Assembly: GCA_964484675.1 (NCBI GenBank)
Contig: CAZAFC010000001.1
Coordinates: 62,001-126,000, forward strand
Reading direction: 5' to 3'
DNA: 64,000 nt
Origin: CAZAFC01 sp964484675
Lineage (GTDB): Bacteria > Patescibacteriota > Saccharimonadia > Saccharimonadales > UBA4665
Shown: piece by piece, positions 52,602 to 61,114 of the stretch
How the letters are laid out: the number at the start of each line of letters is the position of its first letter
How positions within the stretch are numbered: the stretch's first letter is position 1
The notes under the pieces: model-generated
Told to the model about the DNA's origin: nothing
What the model saw: the letters and a program-made list of their open reading frames with translations, nothing else
The model's database searches: none
Translations under genes and position numbers: made by a program

Positions 52602-53513
52602 ATGTACGAGCGTGTTGAAGCATTACCGCAAGTTTTTACGGATATTCGAGATGAGTACCTGGATAAGTTCGCGGACAAAAATCTTGACGGACTTAATACA
52701 AACAGAATCCATGAGTATTTTGACGAGAATGAACTTGATGTCAAACCGTACATCGTCGTGACCCCTGGCGACCTTAAAAAGGTCAACAAAATTGACAAAA
52801 AGGTTGGTACATTGCGAGGGTCGTTTGCCAAGGGCAGCGGAACAGAGGGGTTGTATAGTCCGGAAATGGGCATGTCTATTATCCTTCGCAACCCTCGCTT
52901 GGAGGCGAAAAACGGCCCCGCGTATACCGAAGGCCACATCGTGCACGAAGGTGCTCACTCCACGGCTGCCATAGCAAGCTATTTGCGCAAAAAAGAATCG
53001 CACAGTTATCATAATGCCCGATCAGGGTTCGCGTTCCCGCTATTAGCTCGCAGTTCAGGATTTTTATTTGAGGAGGGTTGGGCCGACTTGCATCGAGGCA
53101 ATTACCTCAGCAAGCACTTTGAAGACGGTAGTCTCGACCAGGTTCGCGAAGCCGCCGAGTGGGGCCGCGGCCCAAATGAAACCGTCAGCATTGAGCTTGG
53201 CGGACGCCAAACTCCTCTTCCCTTTAAGTATGTGAAAGTCGAGGAGGATGGCAGGCTTACTTCCTTTCCAAGTGTGCTTGCCGCTTACACCGTAGAGCTG
53301 CTGGTACAGGCAAACCCCGACATCTATCCTGCAATGCGCGAGAGCAGAGCCAACCTCGAAGATTTACGAGATTTCGCTCAAGAAGTAAATAGCTTGCGCC
53401 CAGGCTTATATCCAGCCCTAAGACGCCTCGATTATAATGAAGAAGATTTCGCTCGCGGGCTTCACATGACCCTCGATGAGGTAGTGAGCCGCTCTCATTT
53501 TGCCAGAAATTAA
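52602..53513 (+). CDS. Putative zinc metallopeptidase-like protein (303 aa)
   Basis: Start chosen from the six-base rule after TATAAT. HIVHEGAHS near residue 112 is an HExxH zinc motif, and FLFEEGWADLH about 40 residues later offers the third ligand Glu as in gluzincins. No signal peptide, so it is cytoplasmic or exported by other means. No propeptide is evident. Unknown substrate. Confidence 0.65.
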   Translation: MYERVEALPQVFTDIRDEYLDKFADKNLDGLNTNRIHEYFDENELDVKPYIVVTPGDLKKVNKIDKKVGTLRGSFAKGSGTEGLYSPEMGMSIILRNPRLEAKNGPAYTEGHIVHEGAHSTAAIASYLRKKESHSYHNARSGFAFPLLARSSGFLFEEGWADLHRGNYLSKHFEDGSLDQVREAAEWGRGPNETVSIELGGRQTPLPFKYVKVEEDGRLTSFPSVLAAYTVELLVQANPDIYPAMRESRANLEDLRDFAQEVNSLRPGLYPALRRLDYNEEDFARGLHMTLDEVVSRSHFARN

Positions 53514-53538
53514 ATGTTCTCCAAGCGAGCAAAGCAAG

Positions 53539-54036
53539 CTACTCGCTTTTCGCCGCCCGCTGCACGGCTTTGCCGGCTATGGCAAGCCCCTCCAGCCACG
53601 CTTCACTTTGAAATATTGTATGAGTGGCAACCCGCAGTGTACGGAGAGCAAGTACCTCTGCCGGTAGAATACCGCTTGGGGGCATTCCAGAGAAACCGTG
53701 CGACTGATAAAACTGATCCGCAAGGCGAGCGTCGCATTCTGACGCCGGTGAAGTAAAAAACTGGCCACCGCAATAGCCGCTTCGCTCATGATGCTCGAGG
53801 GCGGGATGCACAACTGCCGGCAGATCGGGATGCAAAAGCACGGCGTCATATTGGCTCGCTGCCTCTTCAATCAGTACAGGATCACCGGTTTGCTCATAAT
53901 GCTGAAGAGCGCTGAGCCATGAGACGGTATACCGCTGTCCGTTCAATTTCAGTTGCTCTTTTTCGCGCTTTAGCAACTCTTTACCGTGGCGAATCTCACC
54001 GGAAACCTTCCGCGCTGTGGGGCTCACCTTCCTCAT
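53539..54036 (-). CDS. Hypothetical protein (165 aa)
   Basis: The start at 54036 overlaps the stop of gene 54033 (ATGA). The protein has a helical N-terminus and HPALEHHERSGYCGGQFF in the middle. No family recognised. Confidence 0.6.
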   Translation of the reverse strand: MRKVSPTARKVSGEIRHGKELLKREKEQLKLNGQRYTVSWLSALQHYEQTGDPVLIEEAASQYDAVLLHPDLPAVVHPALEHHERSGYCGGQFFTSPASECDARLADQFYQSHGFSGMPPSGILPAEVLALRTLRVATHTIFQSEAWLEGLAIAGKAVQRAAKSE

Positions 54037-54734
54037 GGTAGGCAAAATATCGTACGATGCCTGAAGTAGCCTCTCAGGGGATGTGGCCTACCGCGAGCCA
54101 AGCGCGCCTGAGCAATCCACCGCAGCAAAAGATAACCCATCGTCGTCTCTTTCACATTAGTTGCCATAATGTCTTCCGCAAAAACGTCGGAAGCCGAGTG
54201 GCTCAGCAGCTCCTCTTGGGACGGCAATTCGTACGGCAAGTATGCGGCGACACCTGGCAGCGATCTATGCACTCGTTCTACGCTTTGGCTGAAATGGTTG
54301 CGCAGTCCGCGGTATGGCCCCTCTTGCGCATCATCCAGGACGCGCCGAGCCATTACACTCACCGTGTCGATCGCGCATGACTCAAAAACATGGGGTGCAC
54401 CCTCGCACGTTTCGGTGGGCATATTGGGGGAAACTCGGTCATGTTCGAGGCTATGGTGCATGACCCGCAAGGAAGCTACGTGGGCCAGCGCCGCGGTAGC
54501 GACCATCCGATGACCCTTGGCACTAGCGTGCTCCTTGCGCGCCGCGCTATCAAAACTATCGGCCGCATATTTTCTATCAAGGTAATCATCTTGAGCCTGT
54601 AAATATTGGCTCATGATTTCCTCGGTGGCCGCAGGATCATGGATAATTCTCTCGACCGTTTGTGCGGGACCATAATGTATGTCTGCTTGATGGATGGGGC
54701 GCTCTTCCGCGCCACTGGCATTAAAAATACGCAT
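54033..54734 (-). CDS. Hypothetical helical protein (233 aa)
   Basis: First gene of a coupled pair with 53539. Mainly helical with many His and Ala; the C-terminal 40 residues are basic. -10 TATGAT lies six bases before the ATG. No family recognised. Confidence 0.6.
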   Translation of the reverse strand: MRIFNASGAEERPIHQADIHYGPAQTVERIIHDPAATEEIMSQYLQAQDDYLDRKYAADSFDSAARKEHASAKGHRMVATAALAHVASLRVMHHSLEHDRVSPNMPTETCEGAPHVFESCAIDTVSVMARRVLDDAQEGPYRGLRNHFSQSVERVHRSLPGVAAYLPYELPSQEELLSHSASDVFAEDIMATNVKETTMGYLLLRWIAQARLARGRPHPLRGYFRHRTIFCLP

Positions 54735-54740
54735 CTAAGT

Positions 54741-54746
54741 ATCATA
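54741..54746 (-). promoter_or_regulatory. Leaderless -10 box of gene 54033-54734
   Basis: TATGAT, six bases, ATG at 54734. Confidence 0.55.
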
Positions 54747-54844
54747 TCTTATTTGTCATGTCGTAACCATTAGTGCTATGCTAAAAACAAGTCTCGTGAG
54801 GACTTCGGAGAAAAATAAAAACCATTCAAACAGGAGTATTTTCT

Positions 54845-55690
54845 ATGACTCAAAAAACTAATGCACCACTTCGCATTGCCATTGCGCAGTTGCCAATAAC
54901 CGGCGACATTGCCCTAAATGCGAAGAAGGTTAAGGCTGCCATGCGCGAAGCAGCCGAAGGCCACGCCCGTCTTATCCAATTCCCGGAAGGCATGCTCACC
55001 GGCTACGCCAAGCATCCGATCATGGATTGGGGCGAGGTAGACTGGCAAGCCAGCCACGATGAGCTTGAAAGCATCATGAAACTTGCCGCAGAGCTTAAAC
55101 TGTGGGTCGTTCTCGGTGCAGCGCACCAGTTAACACCGCCACATTGGCCGCACAACAGCCTGTATATCATTTCTGACGAAGGTAAGCTGATTAACCGCTA
55201 CGACAAACGGATTATCTCGCACACCGAAGTAACCACATTTTATACCGCAGGCAGCGAGCCAGTTATTTTCGACGTTGACGGCTACCGCTTTGGCTGCATG
55301 ATTTGCGTTGAGATTAACTTTCCGAAACTTTTTACAGAGTACGCACAACTAGGCGTAGATTGTTTGTTACTCTCGGCCTACCCCGAAGCAGAAATCTTTT
55401 ATCTTAAAGCTCGCGCGCATGCGGCTATTCACTGCTATTGGGTAAGCGTGTCCGTACCCACGGACACAGCACACCTCATGAACTCGACGCTCATGGGCCC
55501 GAATGGCGAGATGATTAACACTATTGAAAGTAGAGAGGGCATCGTGTTTGGCGAGCTCGACCGTAACGCTCCCGAATTTGATCTAGCACTTAATAAGGCA
55601 CGGCCCTGGCGGGAAAGTGTCGCGAATAACCCGGCGTACAATACGCGTGCGGCGAACGATCCTCGGAGCATCAACAGAGCCGCTTGGTGA
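54845..55690 (+). CDS. Carbon-nitrogen hydrolase (nitrilase superfamily, 281 aa)
   Basis: The catalytic Glu-Lys-Cys set is in place: IQFPEGMLTGY near residue 42, INRYDKRIIS near 115 and GCMICVEINFP near 150. These enzymes hydrolyse amides or nitriles; the substrate is not evident. AGGAG precedes the start. The promoter reads TTGTCA and TATGCT with an 18-base spacer (about 54752-54782), and the leader has a small AAGTC/GACTT hairpin. Confidence 0.9.
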   Translation: MTQKTNAPLRIAIAQLPITGDIALNAKKVKAAMREAAEGHARLIQFPEGMLTGYAKHPIMDWGEVDWQASHDELESIMKLAAELKLWVVLGAAHQLTPPHWPHNSLYIISDEGKLINRYDKRIISHTEVTTFYTAGSEPVIFDVDGYRFGCMICVEINFPKLFTEYAQLGVDCLLLSAYPEAEIFYLKARAHAAIHCYWVSVSVPTDTAHLMNSTLMGPNGEMINTIESREGIVFGELDRNAPEFDLALNKARPWRESVANNPAYNTRAANDPRSINRAAW

Positions 55691-55803
55691 GATAGCCCCT
55701 TAAAACTAAATTCTGCATACCGCCTAATGAGCAGTGTTCGAAGTGCGTCCCGTCAACATGAAAACAGATCAGGTAGTCGAACACTAGTCTGATATGTTTA
55801 TCT

Positions 55804-55850
55804 GGGGAAGTGTCTCACGTGGTACGCCTCGTGAGACTTTATTCCAACTC
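55804..55850. repeat. Palindromic repeat, copy 1
   Basis: An imperfect hairpin in which GTCTCACG (55812-55819) pairs with CGTGAGAC (55830-55837), with flanks TGGGGAA and TTCCA. Core TACGCCT then GACTTTATTCCAAC is shared with four other sites up to 62.5 kb. Confidence 0.6.
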
Positions 55851-55871
55851 TTTATCAGGTATCGGTAAAGT

Positions 55872-56150
55872 CTAATGCGCGAATTTTAAATCAATGCGCT
55901 CGGCAGCTTGCTCAGCCCATTCGTGCAGACGTGTCAACTGATGAGCCATAACCAGGCGTTCATCATCAGATATTTCGATTCGCTTCTCAATACCGTCCAA
56001 GTGATTCAAAATACGTTGGATTTGCTTTTGGGTCTCAGTTAAATCGCCCTCTACTTTCGTGAAGCGCTCATCGATTCTCGTCATCATAACGTCAAGGACT
56101 TGCAAGACATCATCAATGTCTTTTCTGGTAGCTGCTGGGCTCGTACTCAT
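55872..56150 (-). CDS. Small coiled-coil protein (92 aa)
   Basis: Almost entirely helical with heptad-like spacing (MTRIDERFTKVEGDLTETQ). Similar short proteins are common in Saccharibacteria and are of unknown role. TACAAT lies seven bases before the ATG, suggesting a leaderless mRNA. Confidence 0.7.
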   Translation of the reverse strand: MSTSPAATRKDIDDVLQVLDVMMTRIDERFTKVEGDLTETQKQIQRILNHLDGIEKRIEISDDERLVMAHQLTRLHEWAEQAAERIDLKFAH

Positions 56151-56205
56151 ATAAGATATTGTAGCATTTTCGGGGAGTTTTATTCCAGGTGATAACCTTA
56201 GAAGT

Positions 56206-56529
56206 TTAGCTCGGGACCGTCATAAGTGAGCGAATGACCTTGTGGCAACATCGTTTGCATCTCATCATAAGTTTTGTGCGTAAGACGAGGAACACTGTGA
56301 TAATGCACTTGTTTAGCCTAAGTACTTTTGCAAAGTCGGTAATATCCTGGCCGTGCACGGAGATAGTCATCTGAATAGCCGACGTGGCATATGATTTCGC
56401 TGCGCTGGTCAGTTGCTTGGTCAATGGCTTGTTTTAGCCGTGCAACCGAAACATCACCGTCCGAATGCATACCAAAAAATGAATCGATAAATTTGGCGTC
56501 GCTGAATTCCCGAAGTGGGATACCACGTT
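56206..56529 (-). pseudogene. Remnant of a ChbG/YdjC-type deacetylase
   Basis: In one minus frame (about 56526 down to a stop at 56318-56320) the peptide GIPLREFSDAKFIDSFFGM, then SEIICHVGYSDDYL matches the C-terminal end of ChbG/YdjC carbohydrate deacetylases, with CHVG for the usual CHPG. The frame then breaks, and the sequence below continues in another frame. The N-terminal two thirds are missing. A decayed gene; family assignment is from pattern only. Confidence 0.55.
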
Positions 56530-57078
56530 TTACTGTGTCCCTGTATGCTTTCTAACTCCGGTCTTTGTAAGAATCTCATCGACTACTTGCTCAAGCGGCT
56601 GTGTCGCATCAATGATCACCGCACCGTTATCTTTATAACGATCCTGGAATATGTCATGCCAGCCTAAAATACTTTTAAGTTCATCGGGTGCTTTTCCAAA
56701 ATCATGGTCTGTTCGGCTAGCGATTCTACGTTGTAACGTATCCTTGTCAAGAACAAGGCATACTACTTGGTCGTATAAATCGAGCATGTCATCGGCGTTT
56801 GAAGGGGAGCCACACAAAAAGACGGACTTATCTTTAGCTCGTTCGGCAAACTCTTCGACTTTCTGCCTCGACATCTTCCATTCGTGTTGGTTATACCATT
56901 CTTTGGTACGGCCGCTTTCATCCTCTGGTCGTTCAACGAGACTACCGGTTGCTTTATGCGCCCATGTCGTAATGTCATTATCGTCCGTATCGTGGGCTTC
57001 ATAGCCACGGCGTTGTAGTTCTTTGCGGACTGAAGATTTACCAGCTCCTGAGTTACCGGTGATGTAGATGAGAGACAT
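56530..57078 (-). CDS. P-loop kinase-like protein (182 aa)
   Basis: Walker A GNSGAGKSS at residues 8-16. An LCGSPSNADDMLDLYD block fits the lid/strand region and SRTDHDFGKAPDE the far end, as in shikimate-kinase-like or AAA-type small kinases. Substrate unknown; similar proteins occur in Saccharibacteria. The -10 TATCAT is six bases before the ATG. Confidence 0.8.
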   Translation of the reverse strand: MSLIYITGNSGAGKSSVRKELQRRGYEAHDTDDNDITTWAHKATGSLVERPEDESGRTKEWYNQHEWKMSRQKVEEFAERAKDKSVFLCGSPSNADDMLDLYDQVVCLVLDKDTLQRRIASRTDHDFGKAPDELKSILGWHDIFQDRYKDNGAVIIDATQPLEQVVDEILTKTGVRKHTGTQ

Positions 57079-57084
57079 GCTCTA

Positions 57085-57090
57085 ATGATA
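57085..57090 (-). promoter_or_regulatory. Leaderless -10 box of the kinase-like gene
   Basis: TATCAT, six bases, ATG at 57078. Confidence 0.5.
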
Positions 57091-57425
57091 CCAGATGATC
57101 CGGACTAGAGCCGCTTGCCTTTTCTGTCAGAACTCAACAAATTGGAATAGCGTGGACGTGCTACGCCTGTGCGACTTTATCCCAACTCGACTTATAACCA
57201 CCTCACTTGTCGTATCCTCTGCAATTTTGGGTCGGATGGCAGCTTGGTCGAGTGCATGCATCACTGCTCAAAGTATTTGGAGCAGTGATGCATGAACAGA
57301 CGGTTTGCAGATTGTTGATTGGCCGCTTCGCTGTGATCCCTGGATTGGGAGACGTTGAAGCGGCCGCTCAGATGTACAGTTGCACGTTCTTGGAGCACAT
57401 TACTCAGGAGCCATCGCCGGGTTGG
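57091..57425. other. Intergenic region with hairpins
   Basis: Besides a copy of the palindromic repeat (57143-57188) it holds a perfect 15-bp hairpin (57255-57269 with 57280-57294) and GGCCGCTTC / GAAGCGGCC (57321-57329 with 57357-57365), the latter a likely 3' end of the DUF350 operon. No gene seen. Confidence 0.5.
57143..57188. repeat. Palindromic repeat, copy 2
   Basis: TTGGAATA pairs loosely with TATCCCAA around CTACGCCT; the right arm GCGACTTTATCCCAAC matches the other copies. Confidence 0.55.
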
Positions 57426-58310
57426 CTAGACGTGGATCGCCGCCAGACTGACAGCGATAAGGAAGACGAACGCCGCCGTCCATGCCGCCGCCGTCCCGTT
57501 GTGACTAGTGAGCACGTTGGTGATTTTGACCTTCGGCAGGATGAACTTGTCGAGGATCGGTAGCAGCCCCATGAGGACGACGATGGCGATGATGGCCGAG
57601 ACCAGGAAGCCGATGATGCCGGCCGTCCAGCCCGTGAAGTCGCCGGCGACTGCCGTATGCAGGATCGCGCCGAGACTGAGCGTGAGACCGCCGAGGATCT
57701 CCGCAGCGGGCACGTTCTTGGCCTTGACTGCGCGGTTGAGTCCGTAGCGCTTCCCCGCGAGTCCGTAGGCTGCCCCGAGGGTGATGAAGCCGAGCAGGCT
57801 GAAGACCACGATCGCCTCGATGCCGATGGCCGTCGACGGCGCCGACCCGGAGAACGCGCCCCACACGATGAGCCCGTCGGCCACGTAGAACGCGGCCTGG
57901 ACGTACGCGGCGGCGAGGTCGGTAGTTCGCATCGCGTTGGCGTTGTGGACCTTCGACAGCAGCAGGCCCGTAATCGGACGGATGATGCAGTTGAAGACCA
58001 CGACCACGATGAGCCCGCCGACTCCGAGCCACAGCAGGTCGCTGCGCGTGTCGGTGCTGTGCGCCGATGCGAGCGGCTTGATCGCTGCGACCTGGCCAGC
58101 CAGCAGCCCGACGCGCATGATGGTGAACGGGTTGTTCTGGTTGAGCACGATCTCTTCGTGATCGTTGAACCTCGTGGTCAGCGCGTTCGCCAGCCCCACG
58201 GCGAGAACCAGGAGGGCCAGGATGATCACCGCTTTGAGGCCAGCGTTCATGTAGTCGTGGAGCGTCGGCAGACTCGGGTCGAGTCCGCGGAGCTTGTTGA
58301 TCGGGTGCAT
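57426..58310 (-). CDS. DUF350 membrane protein (YjfL-like, 294 aa)
   Basis: About eight hydrophobic helices in two related halves, each with the DUF350 pattern (NVPAAEILGGLTLSLGAIL and the matching RTTDLAAAYVQAAFYV). It follows the ATP-grasp gene by three bases. In E. coli a DUF350 gene (yjfL) neighbours a glutathionylspermidine-synthase-like gene (yjfC), so the pair is known; its reaction is not established. GC-rich codons, unlike housekeeping genes. Confidence 0.8.
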   Translation of the reverse strand: MHPINKLRGLDPSLPTLHDYMNAGLKAVIILALLVLAVGLANALTTRFNDHEEIVLNQNNPFTIMRVGLLAGQVAAIKPLASAHSTDTRSDLLWLGVGGLIVVVVFNCIIRPITGLLLSKVHNANAMRTTDLAAAYVQAAFYVADGLIVWGAFSGSAPSTAIGIEAIVVFSLLGFITLGAAYGLAGKRYGLNRAVKAKNVPAAEILGGLTLSLGAILHTAVAGDFTGWTAGIIGFLVSAIIAIVVLMGLLPILDKFILPKVKITNVLTSHNGTAAAWTAAFVFLIAVSLAAIHV

Positions 58311-58313
58311 TGT

Positions 58314-59804
58314 TCAGACTCCCATCCGCACCGCGTGCGGTGCAACGTAGCTAGTATTGCCGGTCACGAGCCCGCCGGACTCGCGAATGATGAGACCGAC
58401 ATCGGCATCACCGACCATCCACACGCCGAACACGGGATGCATCGGACCCTCCCTGGGGTCGATGAGTTCCGGCAGCACGGCGAGTTCCTGTAGGACGTAC
58501 CCGTGCCCGTCGTACTGGCCACTGGTGTGCTCGAGGACGTCTCCACCCCCGTAGAGAGTGACATTGGCACCCTCACGGCCGAGGAACGGTTTGCGAGCGC
58601 AGTTCTGCCGGAACTCCGAAGTGACCCTGGGGTCGTCCTCGAAGTAGGTCGGCAAGAGGTACTCGGCCATCCCTGCGATATCCGGGTCGTCCGGGTGCAG
58701 CTGGCACATCTCCCACAGAATCGCCCAGATGGCCTTGTTGCTCCAGAGGGCTTTCCACGGGGGTTCGACCCACACGATCGGTGACGGACCCATCAGGTTT
58801 TGCATGATGAACTCGCTGAAGCCGCCGCTCGTGTGCTCGGGGTCGGTGATGTGCTCCCACGGGTACAGTTTGAAGATCAGTTGGATCTCGTCGCCGTCTC
58901 CGTCGACGAGGTAGCCGTCGCCCGCGCCGTTCCCGACTCCGCTGATGATCAGTGAGCTCGGTCCCTGGTCAGGTGACATGTGACGGATGGCCTGCACGGT
59001 GGTGTACTTCACCCTGAAGGCCGGTTCGCCACCGCGGCCCATTTGCCTTGCTGCTTCCTCGAGTGCGTTCCCCATGACCACGCAGGTCATTTCGTCTTCG
59101 CCACTATCGTCGAAGTCGCTCCAGGCCACATGGGCGCAGGTGAGCTTCTTGCCGGTCTTCTGCTGGTAGGTCGTGAGCTCGGCGATCCACTGGTTGACGA
59201 GGGCGTCGTACAGCCCGTTCCACTGGTCGATCTTGCCGACGTAGCGGGTCTCGAGGTACTGGTGGTTGGCTTCCAGCCACTTCCACTGGATCTCGACGGT
59301 CTCGACGACTGAGGTCGGCGTGTCGGCGTTGAACTCGAACACCCTCACGTGGTTGAGCTTGCCGTCCGGCCCCAGAATCGGGCAGAAGTCGAAGCGCGCG
59401 TAGACGCTTGGCCACCACTCGTGTGCTCTGTTGGGACTCCCGTCGGGCTCGTCGAGCTGCCACGACCTGATTATTGGGCCGATGGTCATCTCGGGAATGC
59501 CCATACGATGGAAGTAGCAGTCCCTCGGCATGTGGCTCGGGTCGTGGTGCCAGTCCCGCTCGAATTCGAGGAACTTGTCCGTGCCCCTGACCATGCCTTT
59601 GAAAACTGCTGCCGCGGCCCTGCCGATAAGCATTGTCTCGCACTCGTCGAGGACGTAGTACGTGCCCTCGCGCCAGTACGAGACGATCTTGTTCATGCCC
59701 GGCTGGCCGGCGTCGGGGAGTTCAGTGTCGACGTAGACCAAGCCCTGGCCGATGACGACGCTTCGCCAGTCTCCGCGGACTGGTCCGTTACTGATGCGCT
59801 GCAT
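58314..59804 (-). CDS. Glutathionylspermidine-synthase-like ATP-grasp ligase (YjfC-like, 496 aa)
   Basis: Start at 59804, one base after the lipoprotein stop; the open frame upstream of this is another gene's sequence. The protein has blocks of the GSP_synth family: RFDFCPILGPDGKLNHV, LYPWEHI, PWKALWSNKAIWAILWE, RKPFLGREGANV and the end SYVAPHAV. The family ligates amines to peptides with ATP. The N-terminal amidase domain of classical enzymes is absent. Substrate unknown. Confidence 0.85.
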   Translation of the reverse strand: MQRISNGPVRGDWRSVVIGQGLVYVDTELPDAGQPGMNKIVSYWREGTYYVLDECETMLIGRAAAAVFKGMVRGTDKFLEFERDWHHDPSHMPRDCYFHRMGIPEMTIGPIIRSWQLDEPDGSPNRAHEWWPSVYARFDFCPILGPDGKLNHVRVFEFNADTPTSVVETVEIQWKWLEANHQYLETRYVGKIDQWNGLYDALVNQWIAELTTYQQKTGKKLTCAHVAWSDFDDSGEDEMTCVVMGNALEEAARQMGRGGEPAFRVKYTTVQAIRHMSPDQGPSSLIISGVGNGAGDGYLVDGDGDEIQLIFKLYPWEHITDPEHTSGGFSEFIMQNLMGPSPIVWVEPPWKALWSNKAIWAILWEMCQLHPDDPDIAGMAEYLLPTYFEDDPRVTSEFRQNCARKPFLGREGANVTLYGGGDVLEHTSGQYDGHGYVLQELAVLPELIDPREGPMHPVFGVWMVGDADVGLIIRESGGLVTGNTSYVAPHAVRMGV

Positions 59805-59805
59805 G

Positions 59806-60207
59806 TCAGCTCCCGTGTCCGCTGGAGTCACCGTGGCCGATGCCGCCGGAGATCCTGGTCCCCGAGACGCGGCCGGTAGGCGGGAGGCCCACCCTGCTTC
59901 GAGCTGCCGGGGTGTTCGCGAAAAACTTCGGACCGGAGCGGTCGGCCGGCAGCACGATGTATCCGGTCGAGTAGTGATGCGGCGACGCCCACAAGAATGT
60001 CGGGTAGCCACCGTAGTTGGCGTTGTTGTCGCAGTATCTGTCGTCGATGACCTGGCCGTTGTGGTCGACGCAGTAAACGTAGTCGTCGGGGCTGCTGCAG
60101 GCACCCAGGAAAGGGGCTGCCGAGCCGGCCAGCAGGAATGCGGCTGCCGCCGACCCCAACCTGCCGGGGGAGTACTGTCTCGATGAACAAGACCTGTTGA
60201 TGGACAT
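59806..60207 (-). CDS. Lipoprotein of the DUF350/ATP-grasp operon (133 aa)
   Basis: The signal region ends in the lipobox LGAC at residue 37. The mature part starts SSPDDYVYCVDHNGQVIDDRYCD, with two cysteines, then Tyr/Gly-rich and Gly/Ser-rich sequence. It resembles the small YjfM-type (DUF1190) partner in enteric operons, though the match is short. Shine-Dalgarno GGAAG. First of the three genes. Confidence 0.75.
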   Translation of the reverse strand: MSINRSCSSRQYSPGRLGSAAAAFLLAGSAAPFLGACSSPDDYVYCVDHNGQVIDDRYCDNNANYGGYPTFLWASPHHYSTGYIVLPADRSGPKFFANTPAARSRVGLPPTGRVSGTRISGGIGHGDSSGHGS

Positions 60208-60709
60208 GTTCTTCCACTTTCTTATCGTGGGTTGGACATTACGTGCCTTGCCTGTTTTACAGATAGACTCCTTGGTTATGTACTGTTAACGTGCACTGAC
60301 TTTTGTCAGAGCAGGGAAAAGGATATAATCCCCCGTCAAAGCTCGTTTTGACTGCAGCGCTGGCGGGGGATGGCATCTATTTCATAAATTATACCATCTT
60401 TATGAAATAAACCTAGCAGGCGCATACCTACTCACTGTCCCGTAGAGCCCGTGTCATTCATATAAACAAACACTACCTACGAATGGAAAAAAACAACTAT
60501 TTTGAGCAAAATTATACTCAGTGTATTTACGTAAAGTACTTTAAGTAAATAGGTAAATGGGACTTACACTTTTCTAAGGTGTTAAACTCAAACAATAAAA
60601 CACGTCTTTCGACATGCTTTATCTGTTATTCAATTTTGGTGCGCTTGACGCACTTTCGTTCCAACACCTTTTGGGGTGGCTGGCCTGTCTACCACAACCA
60701 AAATAATGT
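60208..60709. other. Long non-coding stretch rich in hairpins
   Basis: No gene seen. Hairpins: ATCCCCCG / CGGGGGAT (60328-60335 with 60364-60371), TATTTCATAAA / TTTATGAAATA (60378-60388 with 60399-60409), TATTTAC / GTAAATA at about 60523-60550. Repeat copy 5 is at 60635-60667. The first 100 bases must hold the promoter of the DUF350 operon. Confidence 0.5.
60635..60667. repeat. Palindromic repeat, copy 5
   Basis: TTGGTGCGCTTGACGCAC, then TTTCGTTCCAACAC, close to the consensus shared by copies 1-3. Confidence 0.45.
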
Positions 60710-61114
60710 TTAACTTCCCTGACTTGTTAGCCGCATGCCCCACAGTTTAGAACTTACGCTAGACAAAATCTCAGCACTAGCCAGGCCAAGGGCAATACTC
60801 ACCACGGGGAGCAACCAGACTTGCCAAGTGTGCGCCACCGAATAACTGCTAATATGATGTACATATTGGATTGTCGACATGGGTTCGAAAAATTGTACAA
60901 CAGTATGGTATCCGCCCATCCAGTGCCAAGGGTGTGCGGTCAAGAAAGTGAAGTCGTATCCATGCATGCATGACGTATCATGGCAATAACTGATCTGCTT
61001 ATTAAATTGTAGAGGTAAAATTGAGAGCCAGATTGCTGAGAATAGTATAGTCAGCAACACATTGACAACTGAGTTACCAGATGATCGCTTATTGTCTTTT
61101 ATTTTAAATGTCAC
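60710..61114 (-). CDS. Membrane protein (134 aa)
   Basis: A GTG start overlaps the stop of the chimeric gene (GTGA). Hydrophobic helices at about 16-36 and 97-118, with a His/Trp-rich outside loop in between (CMHGYDFTFLTAHPWHWMGGYH). No family recognised. Confidence 0.6.
   Translation of the reverse strand: MTFKIKDNKRSSGNSVVNVLLTILFSAIWLSILPLQFNKQISYCHDTSCMHGYDFTFLTAHPWHWMGGYHTVVQFFEPMSTIQYVHHISSYSVAHTWQVWLLPVVSIALGLASAEILSSVSSKLWGMRLTSQGS

Noticed and set aside
57207..57563. Plus-strand open frame into the DUF350 gene
   Set aside because: Its second half is antisense to a clear membrane-protein gene, and the first half contains two hairpins.
59805..60104. Longer N-terminus of the ATP-grasp protein (596 aa)
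   Set aside because: The extra part overlaps the lipoprotein gene in another frame; the ATG at 59804 directly follows that stop.
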